Of a stretch of DNA of 64,000 nucleotides, positions 25,290-37,581 are shown piece by piece. This DNA comes from Artocarpus heterophyllus. Its lineage: Eukaryota > Streptophyta > Magnoliopsida > Rosales > Moraceae. The notes beneath the pieces were generated by a model. The model saw nothing but the letters and a program-made list of their open reading frames with translations. It was not told where the DNA came from and made no database searches. Numbering within the stretch: position 1 is the first letter of the stretch; each line of letters begins with the position of its first letter. The stretch is from positions 26,362,597 to 26,426,596 of the forward strand of contig CM046347.1 in assembly GCA_025403435.1 (NCBI GenBank). Direction: 5' to 3'. Both the position numbers and the translations under genes were made by a program.

Positions 25290-25575
25290 TAAAATTTGTC
25301 GTGCAAGGTCTTGGGTTCCAACAACCTGTAAGATTGGATGGAAATGAGTCCATTCTCCCTTAAGCAAGGTCCTTGTATATGGAGAAATAAATGTTGGGAG
25401 AGCTTTCCACTATTGCAGGGGTCCGACCCGGCTCGGATTTACTTCCGCGAGAGTCCCCAACCTGACTCAAATCGGGATTAGTCGAATTTACTCCTACGAG
25501 AGTTGAGGTACCCTTTGTATGGTTCGTGCCTCTAGTGGTGGGTCCAGATGCCGGATGGTATTACACCAATTAAAA
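25290..25575 (+). mobile_element. SINE-like element
   Basis: A moderately GC-rich block in AT-rich surroundings. Near its left end it has a B-box-like GGGTTCCAACAACC, then GGTCCGACCCGG and CGGGATTAGTCG segments of the kind seen in tRNA-derived plant SINEs, and it ends in an A-rich tail (ATTAAAAAAAAA). I could not identify a convincing A box or flanking duplication. Confidence 0.4.
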
Positions 25576-25898
25576 AAAAATATTGTTGTGCAAACTTGGT
25601 GAACTACCCCTATATATTACGACACTTTTTTTTTAGGTGAAATCCCCTAACTCATGATCTTCTTAAAGACCCACATAGATAGATGAAGAGAAGTTAACAA
25701 AAAATATTAAAAAAACAAAAACAAAAACAAAAACAAAAACGAAAGGTTAAAGGTGGCAGTCATGCACAACATGCAGAAGAAGTTTAATATTTTTACATTA
25801 AGTTACAAGGTTGGTTTTCTTTGGCAATTATTGCACTAATCATGTTAATCAAATGAAGCTCTTATTTAGCCGCGAGAGGCAACAATTAATTAATAGTC
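25576..25898. other. Spacer with AAAAAC repeat
   Basis: AT-rich with an (AAAAAC)n tract at about 25713-25740. No gene. Confidence 0.5.
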
Positions 25899-25913
25899 AC
25901 CAGAGTATTGCTT
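25899..25913 (+). repeat. 15-bp target-site duplication, left copy
   Basis: ACCAGAGTATTGCTT, identical to 33925-33939. It immediately precedes the pyrimidine-rich tract that is the complement of the retroposon's A-rich tail. Confidence 0.85.
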
Positions 25914-26483
25914 CTTCTTCTTTTTTTTTTTTCTTCTTTCCTTTTGAGGAAGGAAAATCAATTCATTCAATTGCAAAAGCATTACAAGCCGAAACAACCG
26001 ATGAAGACCCAACATTACAAGATAAATACCCTCTGACTAAGATCAAATCCATCAATAAATTTTGATAACGCTCAAAGGGGTAGATGTGTACCTGAGGTCC
26101 GAACTTAGACAAGCACTTCGGCACACAAAGAACGAACATAGAAAAAGCTCTTTTTGACCTAACCATACCAAACGATAGGGACTTCCAATCGATCGGAGGG
26201 CAAAATATTATGGTACCAAGGCCACAACCAAACCTGCCTATAGTCCATGGATCTTTTCAATCCAACAAGGGCAAAACTCTGTAGCATCCAGGCCAACAAT
26301 AACTCTCCGTAAAAAAAACTTTACAAGAACAAAACCTCCGTCACAAAACAATCTAGATGTAATACACATACGCATGAAGGGTGGAGAAACCATCTCCACC
26401 AAAACAACAAAACCACATAACACAGAAATTAAACTACTGTTAACCATCGAAGAAACCACCGAACCTATTTTACAAACACATAT

Positions 26484-26949
26484 TGTTAGAATAAATTTGT
26501 GATGAAAACCATCATCACCCAAGATCGTTCATGTCAAATCATCAAGAATATTAATAAGATGCGGAAGCTAACCTAATTCCATGGATTGAATGTGATTCTT
26601 GAGTCTTTTGGTTGAGGATCTTCCAAGTCTAGTACGTAAATCCTCCTTTTCAGAATGCTCTGTAATCTCTCTATAGATAGGAAACAGAAAAATAATGTAC
26701 GTATTGACTTGGGGACCACAACCCCTTTATATAATTATTAAACCTTAGCAATTATCCTTAATTACCAATTTAGCCCATCATAAAATTAGTAATTATAATT
26801 TTGGTCTCTATACATAGGAGGCCCATACTTAATGATGCATTAAAAGCCCAAAACCCAAATTGATCACTTTTAATTGGGCAATCTTATTGATAGCCTTTAA
26901 TTCACATTTATTTAATACATTAGCCCATATATTGGATTTTGATCCAACA
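26484..26949 (-). repeat. 3' LTR of the copia element
   Basis: 466 bp, TGTTAG...CCAACA on the plus strand (TGTTGG...CTAACA on the element strand). A TATATAAA motif on the minus strand (26733-26726) is the likely promoter TATA box of the LTR. Pairs with 32938-33394. Confidence 0.95.
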
Positions 26950-26964
26950 ATCTCCCACTTGGGC
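26950..26964 (-). other. Polypurine tract of copia
   Basis: On the minus strand GCCCAAGTGGGAGAT immediately precedes the 3' LTR start TGTTGG. This is the primer site for plus-strand synthesis. Confidence 0.85.
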
Positions 26965-27395
26965 TATATATGAAACTTTATAAATGTGTATTATACCTTA
27001 TGAGCTCATGAATTTTGCTATCAAAACCTTATGCACCTTAGCAATCTTGTCCATTAACCATATCAATATAGGACCAAAGCGACCTTCGTTACATATGTCG
27101 TAACTAGACCCATCAATGATCACATATACCAATACAACTAATGACAAGATCAAGCATGGATGTGTAGCATGGAAATTTCATGCAATGTGATCTTAACATG
27201 CCTATTTTCAACTGTTCTACCTGAAACTTTAGTGAGATCAAACCATACCAAAATCAGAGTGTGAATAAACTAAAAACCTGAAAACTTTATTTCTGCAGAA
27301 AATAACCTTAAAATATCCATAAACTGAAATAACTGGAAACTGTCTATATCATAAGAGCATTTAAAATTACAAACTCCCACTAAAACTAAATATCC

Positions 27396-30300
27396 TTAAA
27401 TACAAGCAGTGTGCTCATGAAATATTTTGGATGGCAATCCCTTAGTAAGCGGATCCGCAATCATGGAGTTTGTGCCGATGTGCTCTATAGACAACTGTCC
27501 ACTCTGAACTCTTTCTTTCACAATTAGGAACTTGATCTCTATATGCTTTGACTTTGTTGAGCTCCTGTTGTTGTTGGAATACAAAACTGCTGACTTATTG
27601 TCACAAAATATCTTGAGTGGTCTTTGAATACTGTCCACTATACGCAGCCCCGTGACAAAATTTCACAGCCATATTTCATGATTGGACGTCTCATAACACG
27701 CTATGAACTCTTACGCCATTGTAGAAGATGCTATAAGAGACTGTTTAGCACTCTTCCAAGAGACAGCACCTCCAACCAAAAGGTATACATAGCCCGATGT
27801 AGATTTCATACTATCTTGGCATCCAGCATAATCGGAGTCAATATACCCGATGATCTCTAGCTGTTTCGACCTCCGATACATGAGCATGTAATCCTTTGTT
27901 CTCTGAAAATATCTCAAGACTCGTTTGGCTACTACCTAGTGATCCTTCCCAGGATTGCTTAAGTACTTGCCCAACATCGTTGTAACGTATGCAATATCCA
28001 GACACGTACAAACCTGAGCATACATTAGACTCCCTACTACTGACACATAAGGAATCTTTTGCATTTCCTTAACCTCAAAATCATTCTTAGAGCACTAATT
28101 GAGACTAAACTTGTCTCCCTTAGCCACAGGGGTATCACCTGGTTTACAATCCTGCATGCCATATCTCTTAAGAATCTTTTCGATATAGCCATTTTGTGAT
28201 AATCCTAAAATACCCCGAGAGCGATCCCGGTGTATCTGTATACCCAACACAAAAGAGGTGTCACCAAGATCCTTTATCTCAGATTTCTTTGATAGAAATC
28301 TCTTGGTTTCATGCAACAAGCCTATATCGTTGCTGGCAAGCAAAATGTCATCGACATATAAAACCAGAAAAATATACTTACTCCCACTGAACTTGTGGTA
28401 TATGCAATCATCGACCAAATTCATCTCAAAACCGAACGAGATGATAACTTAATAAAATTTGTAATACCATTGACGAGAAGCTTGCTTAAGCCCATAGATA
28501 GATTTCTTTAATTTGCAAACCATCTTTTTTGCATCTCTCGACACAAAGTTTTTCGGTTGTACCATATAAATTGTTTTATCAATGTCACCATTAAGGAACG
28601 CAGTCTTAACATCCATCTGATAAAGCTCAAGATCAAAATATGCCACTAATGCTATTATAATCCTAAAAGAGTCTTTCGAAGAAACTGGAGAGAAAGTCGC
28701 TTTATAATCAATGCCTTCTTTCTATGTAAAGCCTTTAGCGACAAGACAAGCCTTATACCTCTCTACATTGCCTTTCGAATCCTTCTTGGTCTTAAATATC
28801 CATTTGCAACCAATGGGTTTTGCACCTTCAAGCAATGGGACAAGATCCCAAACGTCATTGTCTTTCATAGACTTTATCTCTTCATTCATGGCATCAATCC
28901 ACTCTTGAGATCTAGAACTTTCTATGGCTTGACGAAAGTTGATTGGATCATCTTCCACCATACCAATGTCATACTCATATTCTTGGAGAAACACAATGTA
29001 ATCATCTGGCACCGCACTTCTCCTTTCTCTAGTGGATCTCCTTAATGGCATAGGTTCTTGAGGTGGTTGAGTTTGTTCTTCTGGAACAATTTCTGGAATA
29101 GGAGGTTCTCCGACATTGTCTTGATTTGGGTCTGCTTCTTGAACGATGTCAGGAGTAGGAACCTGATCAATGTCAATAACAGCTGTGAGAATATCAACAT
29201 ATTTCTCTTCAAAGACAAAGTCCCTAACCATATCTCCCCCTGCAAACTTGACATCCTCAAAGAACCTGGCATTTCCCATCTCAAATATCGATTTGGTCGT
29301 GGGATCATAAGACTTGTACCCTCTGGATCTTTCAGAGTATCCAATAAAATAACAACTAACCGTCCTTGAGTCCAGTTTCTTTTCATTAGGCCTATAAGGC
29401 CTTGCCTCAGCTGGACATCCCCAAACATGCAAATGCTTTATACTAGGCTCCTTCCCCGTCCAAAGTTCGTAAGGGGTTTTGGCAGTTGCTTTAGTTAGAA
29501 CCCTGTTAAGGATATACGCTGTAGCCTTAAGTGCTTCTCCCCAGAGTAATTCTGGTAAGGCAGAATGAGAAATCATACTCCTCACCATGTCCTTAAGCAT
29601 TCTGTTTCGTCTTTCAGCAAAACCATTCATAGTGGGCGAACCCGGCATAGTGTACTGTGGGACGATACCGCTTTCCTCTAGGAACTTAGCAAACGGTCCA
29701 GGACGTTGTTCACCTGAACCGTCAAATCTGCCATAGTATTCACCACCACGGTCAGATTTGACGCTTTTAGTCCTTTTGCTGAGTTGATTTTCAACTTCAG
29801 CCTTATAATTTTTGAACACATCTAGCGACTGTGACTTTTCATGAATGAGATATATGTAACCATATCTGGAAAAATCGTCTATGAACGTTAAAAAATATTG
29901 TTGACCATTCCAAGAAGCCATAGGGAATGGCCCACAAATGTCTATATGTATAAGTTCTAAGACGTCCAAAGTCCTGTTGGCTTCAAATCGCCTTTTATTG
30001 GTTTGTTTCCCCTTAATACAGTTAACACAAATATCAAAATCTGTAAAGTCTAAGGGGTCGAGAATTTCGTCTGACACAAGTCTCTCTATTCTCCTTCTGG
30101 AGATATGACCCAATCTCTTGTGCCATAACGCAGCTGAATTCTCATTGGTTAATTTTCTCTTTATATCTCGTGTACTTAATTGCAAGGATTCATTAAATGA
30201 AGCAATTGTATCAAGTAAATAAAGATTATCATAACCTGATAAAGAACCAGAACCAACTAATTTTGAATCATGAAACAAACTAAATTTTTTATTTCCAAAT

Positions 30301-31463
30301 GAACAAGAATAACCAGATTTGTCCAAAGCTGAAATAGAAATCAAATTCCGTCTAAAAGACGGTACAATAAGTGTTTCATCAAGATCCAAATAAAAACCAG
30401 TCTTTAACAATAATCTAAATTTTTCTATTGCTTCAACTTCAACTTTCTTGCCATCGCCCACGTAGATGTATCTTTCACCATCAGATGGCTTTCGGCATCT
30501 CAAGCATCCCTACATAGACACACTGATGTGAGTGGTTGCGCTAGAATCCATCCACCAAGTGTGTTCAGGTACCGAAGTTAAATTAACCTCAGAACAAACC
30601 AAATTAAGAAGCATACATTTTCTAGCATGTCAAGCGTGATAATTGGTGCAATGCTTCTTCTTATGTCCTGCAGCTCCACAAAAGAATCAACCCGTACCTT
30701 CCAGATCAACCGGTCTCTTTTGTTGCTTCTTTTGAGGTGCCGTAACTGCAGCTTCCTTATCCTTCTTCCTTTTCTTCCCTTTGTCCTTGGAAGTATTAGC
30801 CAAGTGAGCACTTTCTATCTTTTCTTGCTTCAACCTTTCCTCTTCTTGCACACAATGTGACATGAGCTCATTAAGAGACCAAGTCTCCTTTTGCCAGTTG
30901 TAGCTCACCTTAAACTGACTGAAATGTGCAGGAAGAGATATAAGAACCAAATGCACTAGCAAGTCCTCAGAAAGGTCAAGCTTAAGTGCTCTTAATTTTG
31001 AAGCAAGATGAGACATCTCCATGATGTACTCCCTAATGTTCCCCTTACCTTTGTATTTCATTGAGATGAGGTTTGCCAAAAGTGTACTTGTTTCAGCCTT
31101 TTCATTTTTGACAAATCTGTTCTCAATGTCCTCAAGGAACTCTTTGGCTGTCTTTATCGTTTCCGATATAGTGCCCCTGAATGCTTATGGAATGGCCTTC
31201 TTCATGATCATCATACACATACGATTTGACTTCTTTCACCTTTCCATGTCCTTCTTTTGATCAGAGGAACTTTTATCTGTAAGAGGTGTGGGAGAAGGAA
31301 CCCTTAACGCAAGATCGAGATCCATGACTCCGAGAACTATTAAGAGCTTCTCTTGCCATGATTTGAAGTTGCTACCATTCAGCATAGGAATTGAATTGAT
31401 GTTGACAGTAATATTAAAGGCAGAACTAGTAGCTGAAGCAGAGAATAAAATAAACAAAACCAA
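27396..31463 (-). pseudogene. Copia gag-pol, decayed
   Basis: Minus-strand order: gag N-terminal part (NGSNFKSWQEKL, 31463-31236), gag core (31079-30687), a zinc knuckle whose first Cys codon is a TGA (FFCGAAGHKKKHC follows), and a protease active site reading DSSA instead of D-[ST]-G-A (about 30555-30544). A TAG then precedes a 593-codon frame (30503-28722) holding the integrase zinc site and core ([30 protein letters not shown]) and the start of reverse transcriptase. RT continues at 28646-28449 (KSIYGLKQ) and 28424-28095 (YVDD at 28358-28347). RNase H is at 27917-27711 and 27638-27396 (CDNKSA, KSKHIEI). Many lesions are C-to-T type (TGG to TGA in gag, glutamine-like position to TAG). Expression would not give a working polyprotein. 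Confidence 0.93.
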
Positions 31464-32937
31464 AACAAGCTCACATAAGAATCCATAATAACAATAATAA
31501 ATCCAAATAAAGGTAACCCCATCTCAAGATATCGGGCACTCCATTAATATTTAGTCTTTGGACAAAAATATTAACTTGTAAGTGATATCTTGGTGCAGTA
31601 ATCAAACACTAACAATAAGAACATGTCAAACAATAAATCTTCCTTTGGGCTGATTTATTGCTTGTATGTAAAACTGAATAATCATCACGTGTTTATCACC
31701 ACAGGTGTACATGCAATTCTGTCAAATATTGCCTTCCTTTGGGCCGGTCAATATTCATATGAGTTACATGAACACAATCGTTTATATTTCAAAACAAATT
31801 AATTTCCACAAGAGAGGTCACTTTGGTGATATGTTGCTTCAATTAATTCATCTCAAAATATATATAAAATACCAATATTTGAATTTAAAATTGCACAAAA
31901 AATGACCAAAATTAAAATAAAAAATTAAAATTTTGGTCAAAAGTCAACCTGGTCAACCTTGATTGGGTCGAAGCTAGACCCAGTCGAGTGAACCCAGCCT
32001 GAGTCCTAACCCAGCCCCCCTTTATTTCCCTTTTTTTAAAAAAAAAAAAATAAAGGGTCACCCAGGGGTTGAATCTCTTTCTTCTTTCTGGTCATGGCCC
32101 AATTGGGCCATGTATGGCTAATTTAAGCCCTGGGCCGCAGCCCATATCATTGAATAACCTAAGGTTTTACCTAAGTAGCTTTACTGGTCACAGGTTTTTC
32201 TTCTTGCTGTTTACCAGTACTGGGCCCGTGTACAAACAACTATTTTTTTTAAGTGTTGGGCCAAAGCCCAAAACTGCACGCCACTTGAAGCTTGCTGGGA
32301 ACCTGCACGTCACTTGAAGCTTGTGCCGCAGCCATGGCCACGGCTATGGCGCGCCCAGCGGTGGTCGCCAGAGGGGGCTGACGTCGGCAGTGGCAGGCCA
32401 CCAGCCGGCCAATCGCCCCCTTCTTATCCTCCCTTTTGATTTTTTTTTTTTGTTCAATTCTTTTCTGCAGCAAGGCTGCCGTATAACAAAACAACAACAA
32501 AAAAAAAAAAAAGACTTTGGAAAAATAACATAACAGATTCAACGAATTCTTGCAAACCGAATTGCAAATATATATGCATATACGTAAAACGAAGTCACAA
32601 TGAATTCTTAATTGAATCCACGTAGCCGAAAAAAAAAAATTTCTTGAATCCCATAGAAAGAATTCAACTGGATTCAACCTTATACGTCCATATATATATA
32701 TTATAAAACCAAATTCAACATATATATGCCATAGCTTGAATCTATATATATGTATGTATAAGAATACAATAATGTATTCCTTGAATAATTCAACCAAAAA
32801 TTCAAACAATTGTTCTCAAATTCAACAATTTTAAAGAAACTATAGATTGTTAGATTTGAGAATTGTTATGAGAATCATATCTATAAAAAAATTTTTGATT
32901 CCCAATGATTTAACATGAAGAGACTCTAGATACCACT
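31464..32937 (-). other. Copia 5' leader
   Basis: About 1.45 kb between the 5' LTR and gag on the minus strand. Mostly AT-rich with a GC-rich patch at about 32290-32430. Open frames on both strands here (for example 32249-32809) have no domain and are probably chance. Confidence 0.6.
32924..32935 (-). other. Primer-binding site of copia (initiator Met tRNA)
   Basis: Minus-strand TGGTATCTAGAG begins two bases after the 5' LTR end. It resembles the standard plant TGGTATCAGAGC complement of initiator methionine tRNA. Confidence 0.85.
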
Positions 32938-33394
32938 TGTTAGAATAAATTTGTGATGAAAACTATCATCACACAGGATCATTCATGTCAAATCATCAAG
33001 AATATTAATAAGATGCGGAAGCTAACTTGAATCCATGGATTGAATGTGATTCTTGAGTCTTTTGGTTGAGGATATTCCAAGTCTGGTACGTAAATCCTCC
33101 TTTTCAGAATGCTCTGTAATCTCTCTGTAGATGGGAAACAAAAAAATAACGTACGTACTGACTTGGGGACCATAACCCATTTATATAATTGCTAAACCCT
33201 AGCAATTATCATTAATTATCAATTTAGCCCATCATAAAATTAGTAATTATAATTTTGGTCTCTACACATAGGAGGCATATATTTAATGATGCATTAAAAG
33301 CCTAAAACCTAAATTAATCACTTTTAATTAGGCAAATTTATTGATAGCACATTTATTTAATACATTAGCTCATATATTAGATTTTGATCCAACA
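32938..33394 (-). repeat. 5' LTR of the copia element
   Basis: 457 bp, same ends as the 3' LTR. It lacks a 9-bp stretch near 33348 present in the partner. Followed on the plus side by CATAT, the target duplication. Confidence 0.95.
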
Positions 33395-33924
33395 CATATT
33401 ACAACACAACCAATAGCGAAATCGCCTCCGTGCTGGCCGCCCACGATACGGCGGAAGCCACCCTTGAAAAAAGCCACCCACACCACGACAAGATCTTCCC
33501 ACCCCCGCCCCAAGCCACCCCTCACCTTGGAGAGCAAGCCGAAGAGGATCCACCGATCTCTCCAGCCTCGTTCCCTCTGGCCACGGCTCTTCCTCCCGTG
33601 TCTCGTCATCCTTGGGCATCGACCCTTCTGGCCATAGCGCCATTGGCTAGGATATGCCAGCGTTTGCCCGTCATCCTTCCTCCTTAACAAAACCTGCCTA
33701 GCACCACCAGCGGATTTCGACCATGGCTGCCTAGCCCCATTACAAACTTGAAAGAGAACTCCCACTCCCTCTCCATTGCCTGAAGTCCGGCAACTAGCCC
33801 GAAGGAGGCACCAGAGATCATGCCAAGAAAGCGAGGGGAGGCGGCGCAAGACTAAAGCGATGGAACCCGAGCAGAGAACTTTTGAGAGACTGAAACTATT
33901 TTATTATGTATTCACTAAATTACA

Positions 33925-33939
33925 ACCAGAGTATTGCTT
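33925..33939 (+). repeat. 15-bp target-site duplication, right copy
   Basis: ACCAGAGTATTGCTT, exact match to 25899-25913; marks the 5' end of the minus-strand retroposon. Confidence 0.85.
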
Positions 33940-36900
33940 TTGATCAGACATCATCATGCATCATTCATTGCTTGAGTTGTATGAAATACAATAGATCCGT
34001 AGAAGATTTTTTTTTTTTTGAAGGTAACGCTTACTAACTGATTCGCCATGCATGACTCTGATGACAACGCTTTGCACAAGCCCCTTATTTTCTTTATTAG
34101 TATTTGATGTTTAACATAAAGACATCATACCACGTCCCTAACAAAGCAAAAAAAAACACAACGTTATTCAAAGTTTATGGGTTATTTAGGTAGTGTTTGG
34201 TACATAGGTTCTCCTTGTTTGAATCTATCAACTAAAGCAGATCAAATAGTTAATATTGAGAATTTAGCCTCTCTTAAATTCTAGCCTTTTGAACCATTAT
34301 TTGCAGCAAAAATATTTTCTATTTTCGTTTTTTCCTAAATCATAGTTTAAATTGATATTTTCAAACACCAATTTTCTAATATAATGTTTTATTACATGTT
34401 GAGCTCTTTATATTCCAAACATTAGTTCAAAATCACCATTTAAAATATTTAGTATCAAAACCATTAGTTCAAGCCACAAAATATAAAACCACAAATTTGT
34501 ATTTACATTGCAAACAGATCATTAAGTTTGCTCTTAAACTTTTGACGCTAGTCATCAATGGATTGAGAATATGTGAAATGCAATCAGTTAAAATTAAAAC
34601 CAGCAGAACTAATCGATGTCGAAGCCTGGTGGTTCGGTGCCAAACCGATGCCTACAGACGTCGGTAAAAAAAATGATAACGAAGACTTGGGTAGTCAATC
34701 GATTTCAATTTTAAGCCTTTAGACTTGTTCCATCATATATATATATATATATTCAACATAATAATCTAACTATCAATTCTCTCATTTACAATACCGTAAT
34801 CTATCCCTTATAGACTCAAATATATGTTGTTCACACGCTATAAATTCCCTCCCCTAATCTATTTCCAGATATAAGTTTTTGTTGTGGTTTACGACATACG
34901 TATTTAAACTGGATTTTGTAGATCACTTACATGCACGTTGGTTTATGACTTATAATTGAGACAATGTTAGAACTTGGTTTAATCAATATATGATGAATTT
35001 TTTTTTCTCTTATATTTCTTATTTTGGGTTAAATTAATTGTTAATTGTTAATTTGTAATGCTTTGCAATGTTTAAACCATCCAACCCAATCCGATTTTTG
35101 TTAGATGGGTTTGATTTTAAACTTTAAGTTAATTAGGCGTGTTACATATATTTTAAAATCAACAAAGCCAAATTTCATTAGGTGTGTTGGAAACCTCAAA
35201 AATCCACTCTATTCACTCGATGTTCAGATCCCATTAGACTCGTAATTCTCTCTCTTTTTTAATTTTTTATTTATCTCTTCTCTCAAAAGTTTCAAGATGA
35301 AAAGATTTAATTTGTTTCAGTCCGTCGTCTCACCCACAGTTCATTGATGGACTCAAAAACCAATAATCTTGATTTGAGTGTCGATCTCCCCAAATAACCA
35401 CTCGACTAGAACAAAGAACACCCCATAACTCCAAATATATTCACGCTCAAACCTATGGCTGATTGATTAAGAATATAAGTCGACCAGTCAAAACCCTATA
35501 CAATTCTCTCGTTTTAAAACCCAAGCAGACCAAGAAAGCCCTTTAGCAAAACATATATATATATATATATATGTGCATATCTCTTTTCATACAAAAGTGT
35601 AATAAATGGGAGGTGTGATGCTCTTGAGTTTTTAGGTAGATACTTGCTTGTGGGTTCAAAGTTTCAAGTCTTTGAAATTGGATTCCATGCGAGAAATATG
35701 ATCCCAAAAAAAAAAAAAAATTTTCAAGAATTATGAGGTCATGTCTAATTTAGAAGCATCAATTCAATTTCTGCTTATGGTTCTTTGGTATAATGCATGA
35801 GAGGCATGCCTGACATAATTTGGGACTTTTTTAATTGAGATTTTCAAAGAACCCCTATTCAAAAGTAGCCAAGGTATTAGACATATTTATACATAAAAAT
35901 TAATATATGTATGTATGAAAACCAAACCAACAAAATACATAATAATATCCAAAAAAAAAAATAGCTAATGTGAAGTTCAAAAGGCAAAATTCAACAATTA
36001 GTTAAAAAGAAAAAAAGTAAGAAAGGGATAACCAGTAGGAAAAAAAAAATGAGAAGAGAGAAGCACTATGATCTTAAAAAGTCAAAGATTTCAAAGAGAG
36101 AACAGATTTTTGTTTTGAAGAAGAGGTTCAATACAAGAAGAACAACTGAAGAAGGGAAGGCAATTTTCTAAATATAAAGAGTAAATATCGTCACCTTCTT
36201 TTCTTTTCTTTTTTTTTAAGAAGAGAAAACAATGACTTTTTTTTTTCTTATTCATTATTCTGTGAGCTTTATCCTAATTTTTAATAATATTAGCTCTGTT
36301 AATATTGGGAAATTTTGACCAAAGGGCAAAAAAAAAAACCCTAATTGAGGAAAGGTCCCCTTTTTTTTTTGTAGAAAAAAAACATGCTTTTTTAGGCCGT
36401 TAGACTGTTCCAGTTTTTTTCAAAAAAAAGACAAAAATAATTGTAACGATGAGAGGAATCTCAACAGAGTGAAAAGAAAAAAAACTGAAACTGTTTTTAT
36501 GCCCAAAAAACATGTTTTTTTGTGTCAAAAAATTGCCCAAAAAAAAAGATCATTTTGCCAAAATCAAATTCTCTTGACTCCACTTTTCAAAATGCCCTGT
36601 GTGATGAGTGAGACTCTCAGTATCTCTAGATTTAAGGATCATTGAAATCATGGGAGCTTTCCTAAAACATCACGTCGTTGGTTCTAATTCTTAATATATA
36701 TATAGATATATATCCACACACACACACACACAATTCTTAATACACACACACACACACACACAGAGATATATAGGAAACTATACCGCACGCCTGGGTGTAG
36801 AAAACGCGCACGTGACACTTGCTCTTAAGTAAACCATCCCTTCTTTTGTTGTTAATCGTGCCAGCATGTGCAATTATAGGCCCATTAGTGATCTAATACT

Positions 36901-37372
36901 TGTCTGGTGACTTGGTTTGGCTGTGGCCCTGAAAGAATGACCAGTGAAAGATGTAATTTTGTAGTCGTTTTAATGACAAATTGGTTGCAATGATAGTATG
37001 GCATGGAACGGGCAAACAATGACGTAACTATTTACCATAAAAGGTAGCAATGTGCGGATGTGGAGGTAACTTTTGTGGTGTTTGAAATCATTTCGTTGGA
37101 AATTATATTATAAAGGCTTGGTGTTTTTTAACGAAATGACGGACAAAATTACATCCCAACTGGCAACGGTTATTATTATTATTTTTTCCTTGCTTTCTTT
37201 CTCCAATTTTCTGAACTAGCACTAAACAACCCCAACTTAATGAAATGTAACTTTCGAACCATTGGATATTTGCAAATCGATGTTTTTTTTTTCTCAAATT
37301 AGTAATTGGAAATTTCTTTTGTTTGTTGATTTCCAGTACTTTCTTCATTAAAAAAGAAATTTTCTTTTACAT
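33940..37372. other. AT-rich spacer with microsatellites, no gene
   Basis: (AT)n tracts lie near 34737-34752 and 35550-35572. A compound (AT)n(CA)n microsatellite lies at about 36694-36770, with two CA runs separated by ATTCTTAATA. Homopolymer A and T runs are frequent in 36000-36560. No coding sequence is recognised. Confidence 0.5.
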
Positions 37373-37581
37373 GTTATGTTCCAACACTTGTGGTTTATCA
37401 ATTTTCGGATTTTAAGGTCAAATATTGAAGGAGTATTAATTATCGAATCCGTAAAATCATGATTTCGTTAATATTCGGAGTCACCATTATTTTGAAAAAT
37501 ATTATTTCTTTCTTATGTTAGGTTCAAACTGTCGCCCGTGAGTTCAAAAGGAATTTTGACTCTTCTTTATAGTTAGGTAAA

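Larger units (their letters stand above)
26484..33394 (-). mobile_element. Structurally complete Ty1/copia retrotransposon
   Basis: 6911 bp with both LTRs, a 5-bp duplication CATAT on each side (26479-26483, 33395-33399), a primer-binding site, a polypurine tract and recognisable gag, protease, integrase, reverse transcriptase and RNase H in copia order on the minus strand. By eye the two LTRs differ at roughly 35 of about 455 aligned positions, mostly transitions, plus one gap of about 9 bp, so the insertion is not recent. Several stops and frame changes mean it is not autonomous. Lineage is not assigned. Confidence 0.95.
26238..33849 (-). pseudogene. Unrecognised open frame of the retroposon, interrupted by copia
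   Basis: Two minus-strand segments, 33849-33395 and 26478-26238, lie in the same frame once the copia element and the duplicated CATAT are removed: 455 + 241 = 696 nt, about 231 codons plus a stop. The first half is arginine/glycine/tryptophan-rich and the second half is hydrophobic. I recognise no domain. There is no ATG at the left end of the frame (it opens through a TTG), so it may be an accidental open frame in a GC-rich retroposon. Confidence 0.45.
25914..33924 (-). mobile_element. Poly(A)-tailed retroposon (LINE-like), split by copia
   Basis: The insert is bounded by perfect 15-bp duplications and, on the minus strand, ends in an A-rich tail (complement of about 25914-25942). Long, variable-length duplications plus an A-rich 3' end are hallmarks of LINE-mediated retrotransposition. 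Removing the nested copia (26484-33394 and one CATAT copy) leaves about 1.1 kb: 33924-33395 joined to 26478-25914. No reverse transcriptase is visible, so it is a 5'-truncated LINE, a non-autonomous retroposon or a retrocopy of an unrecognised transcript. The 5' half is GC-rich. A minus-strand open frame runs through the junction (see 26238-33849). Confidence 0.7.

Noticed and set aside
32249..32809. 186-codon minus-strand open frame
   Set aside because: It lies in the copia 5' leader, is low in recognisable content, and has no counterpart I know in copia elements.
33341..33687. Plus-strand proline-rich open frames
   Set aside because: Antisense to the GC-rich 5' half of the retroposon; composition explains them.
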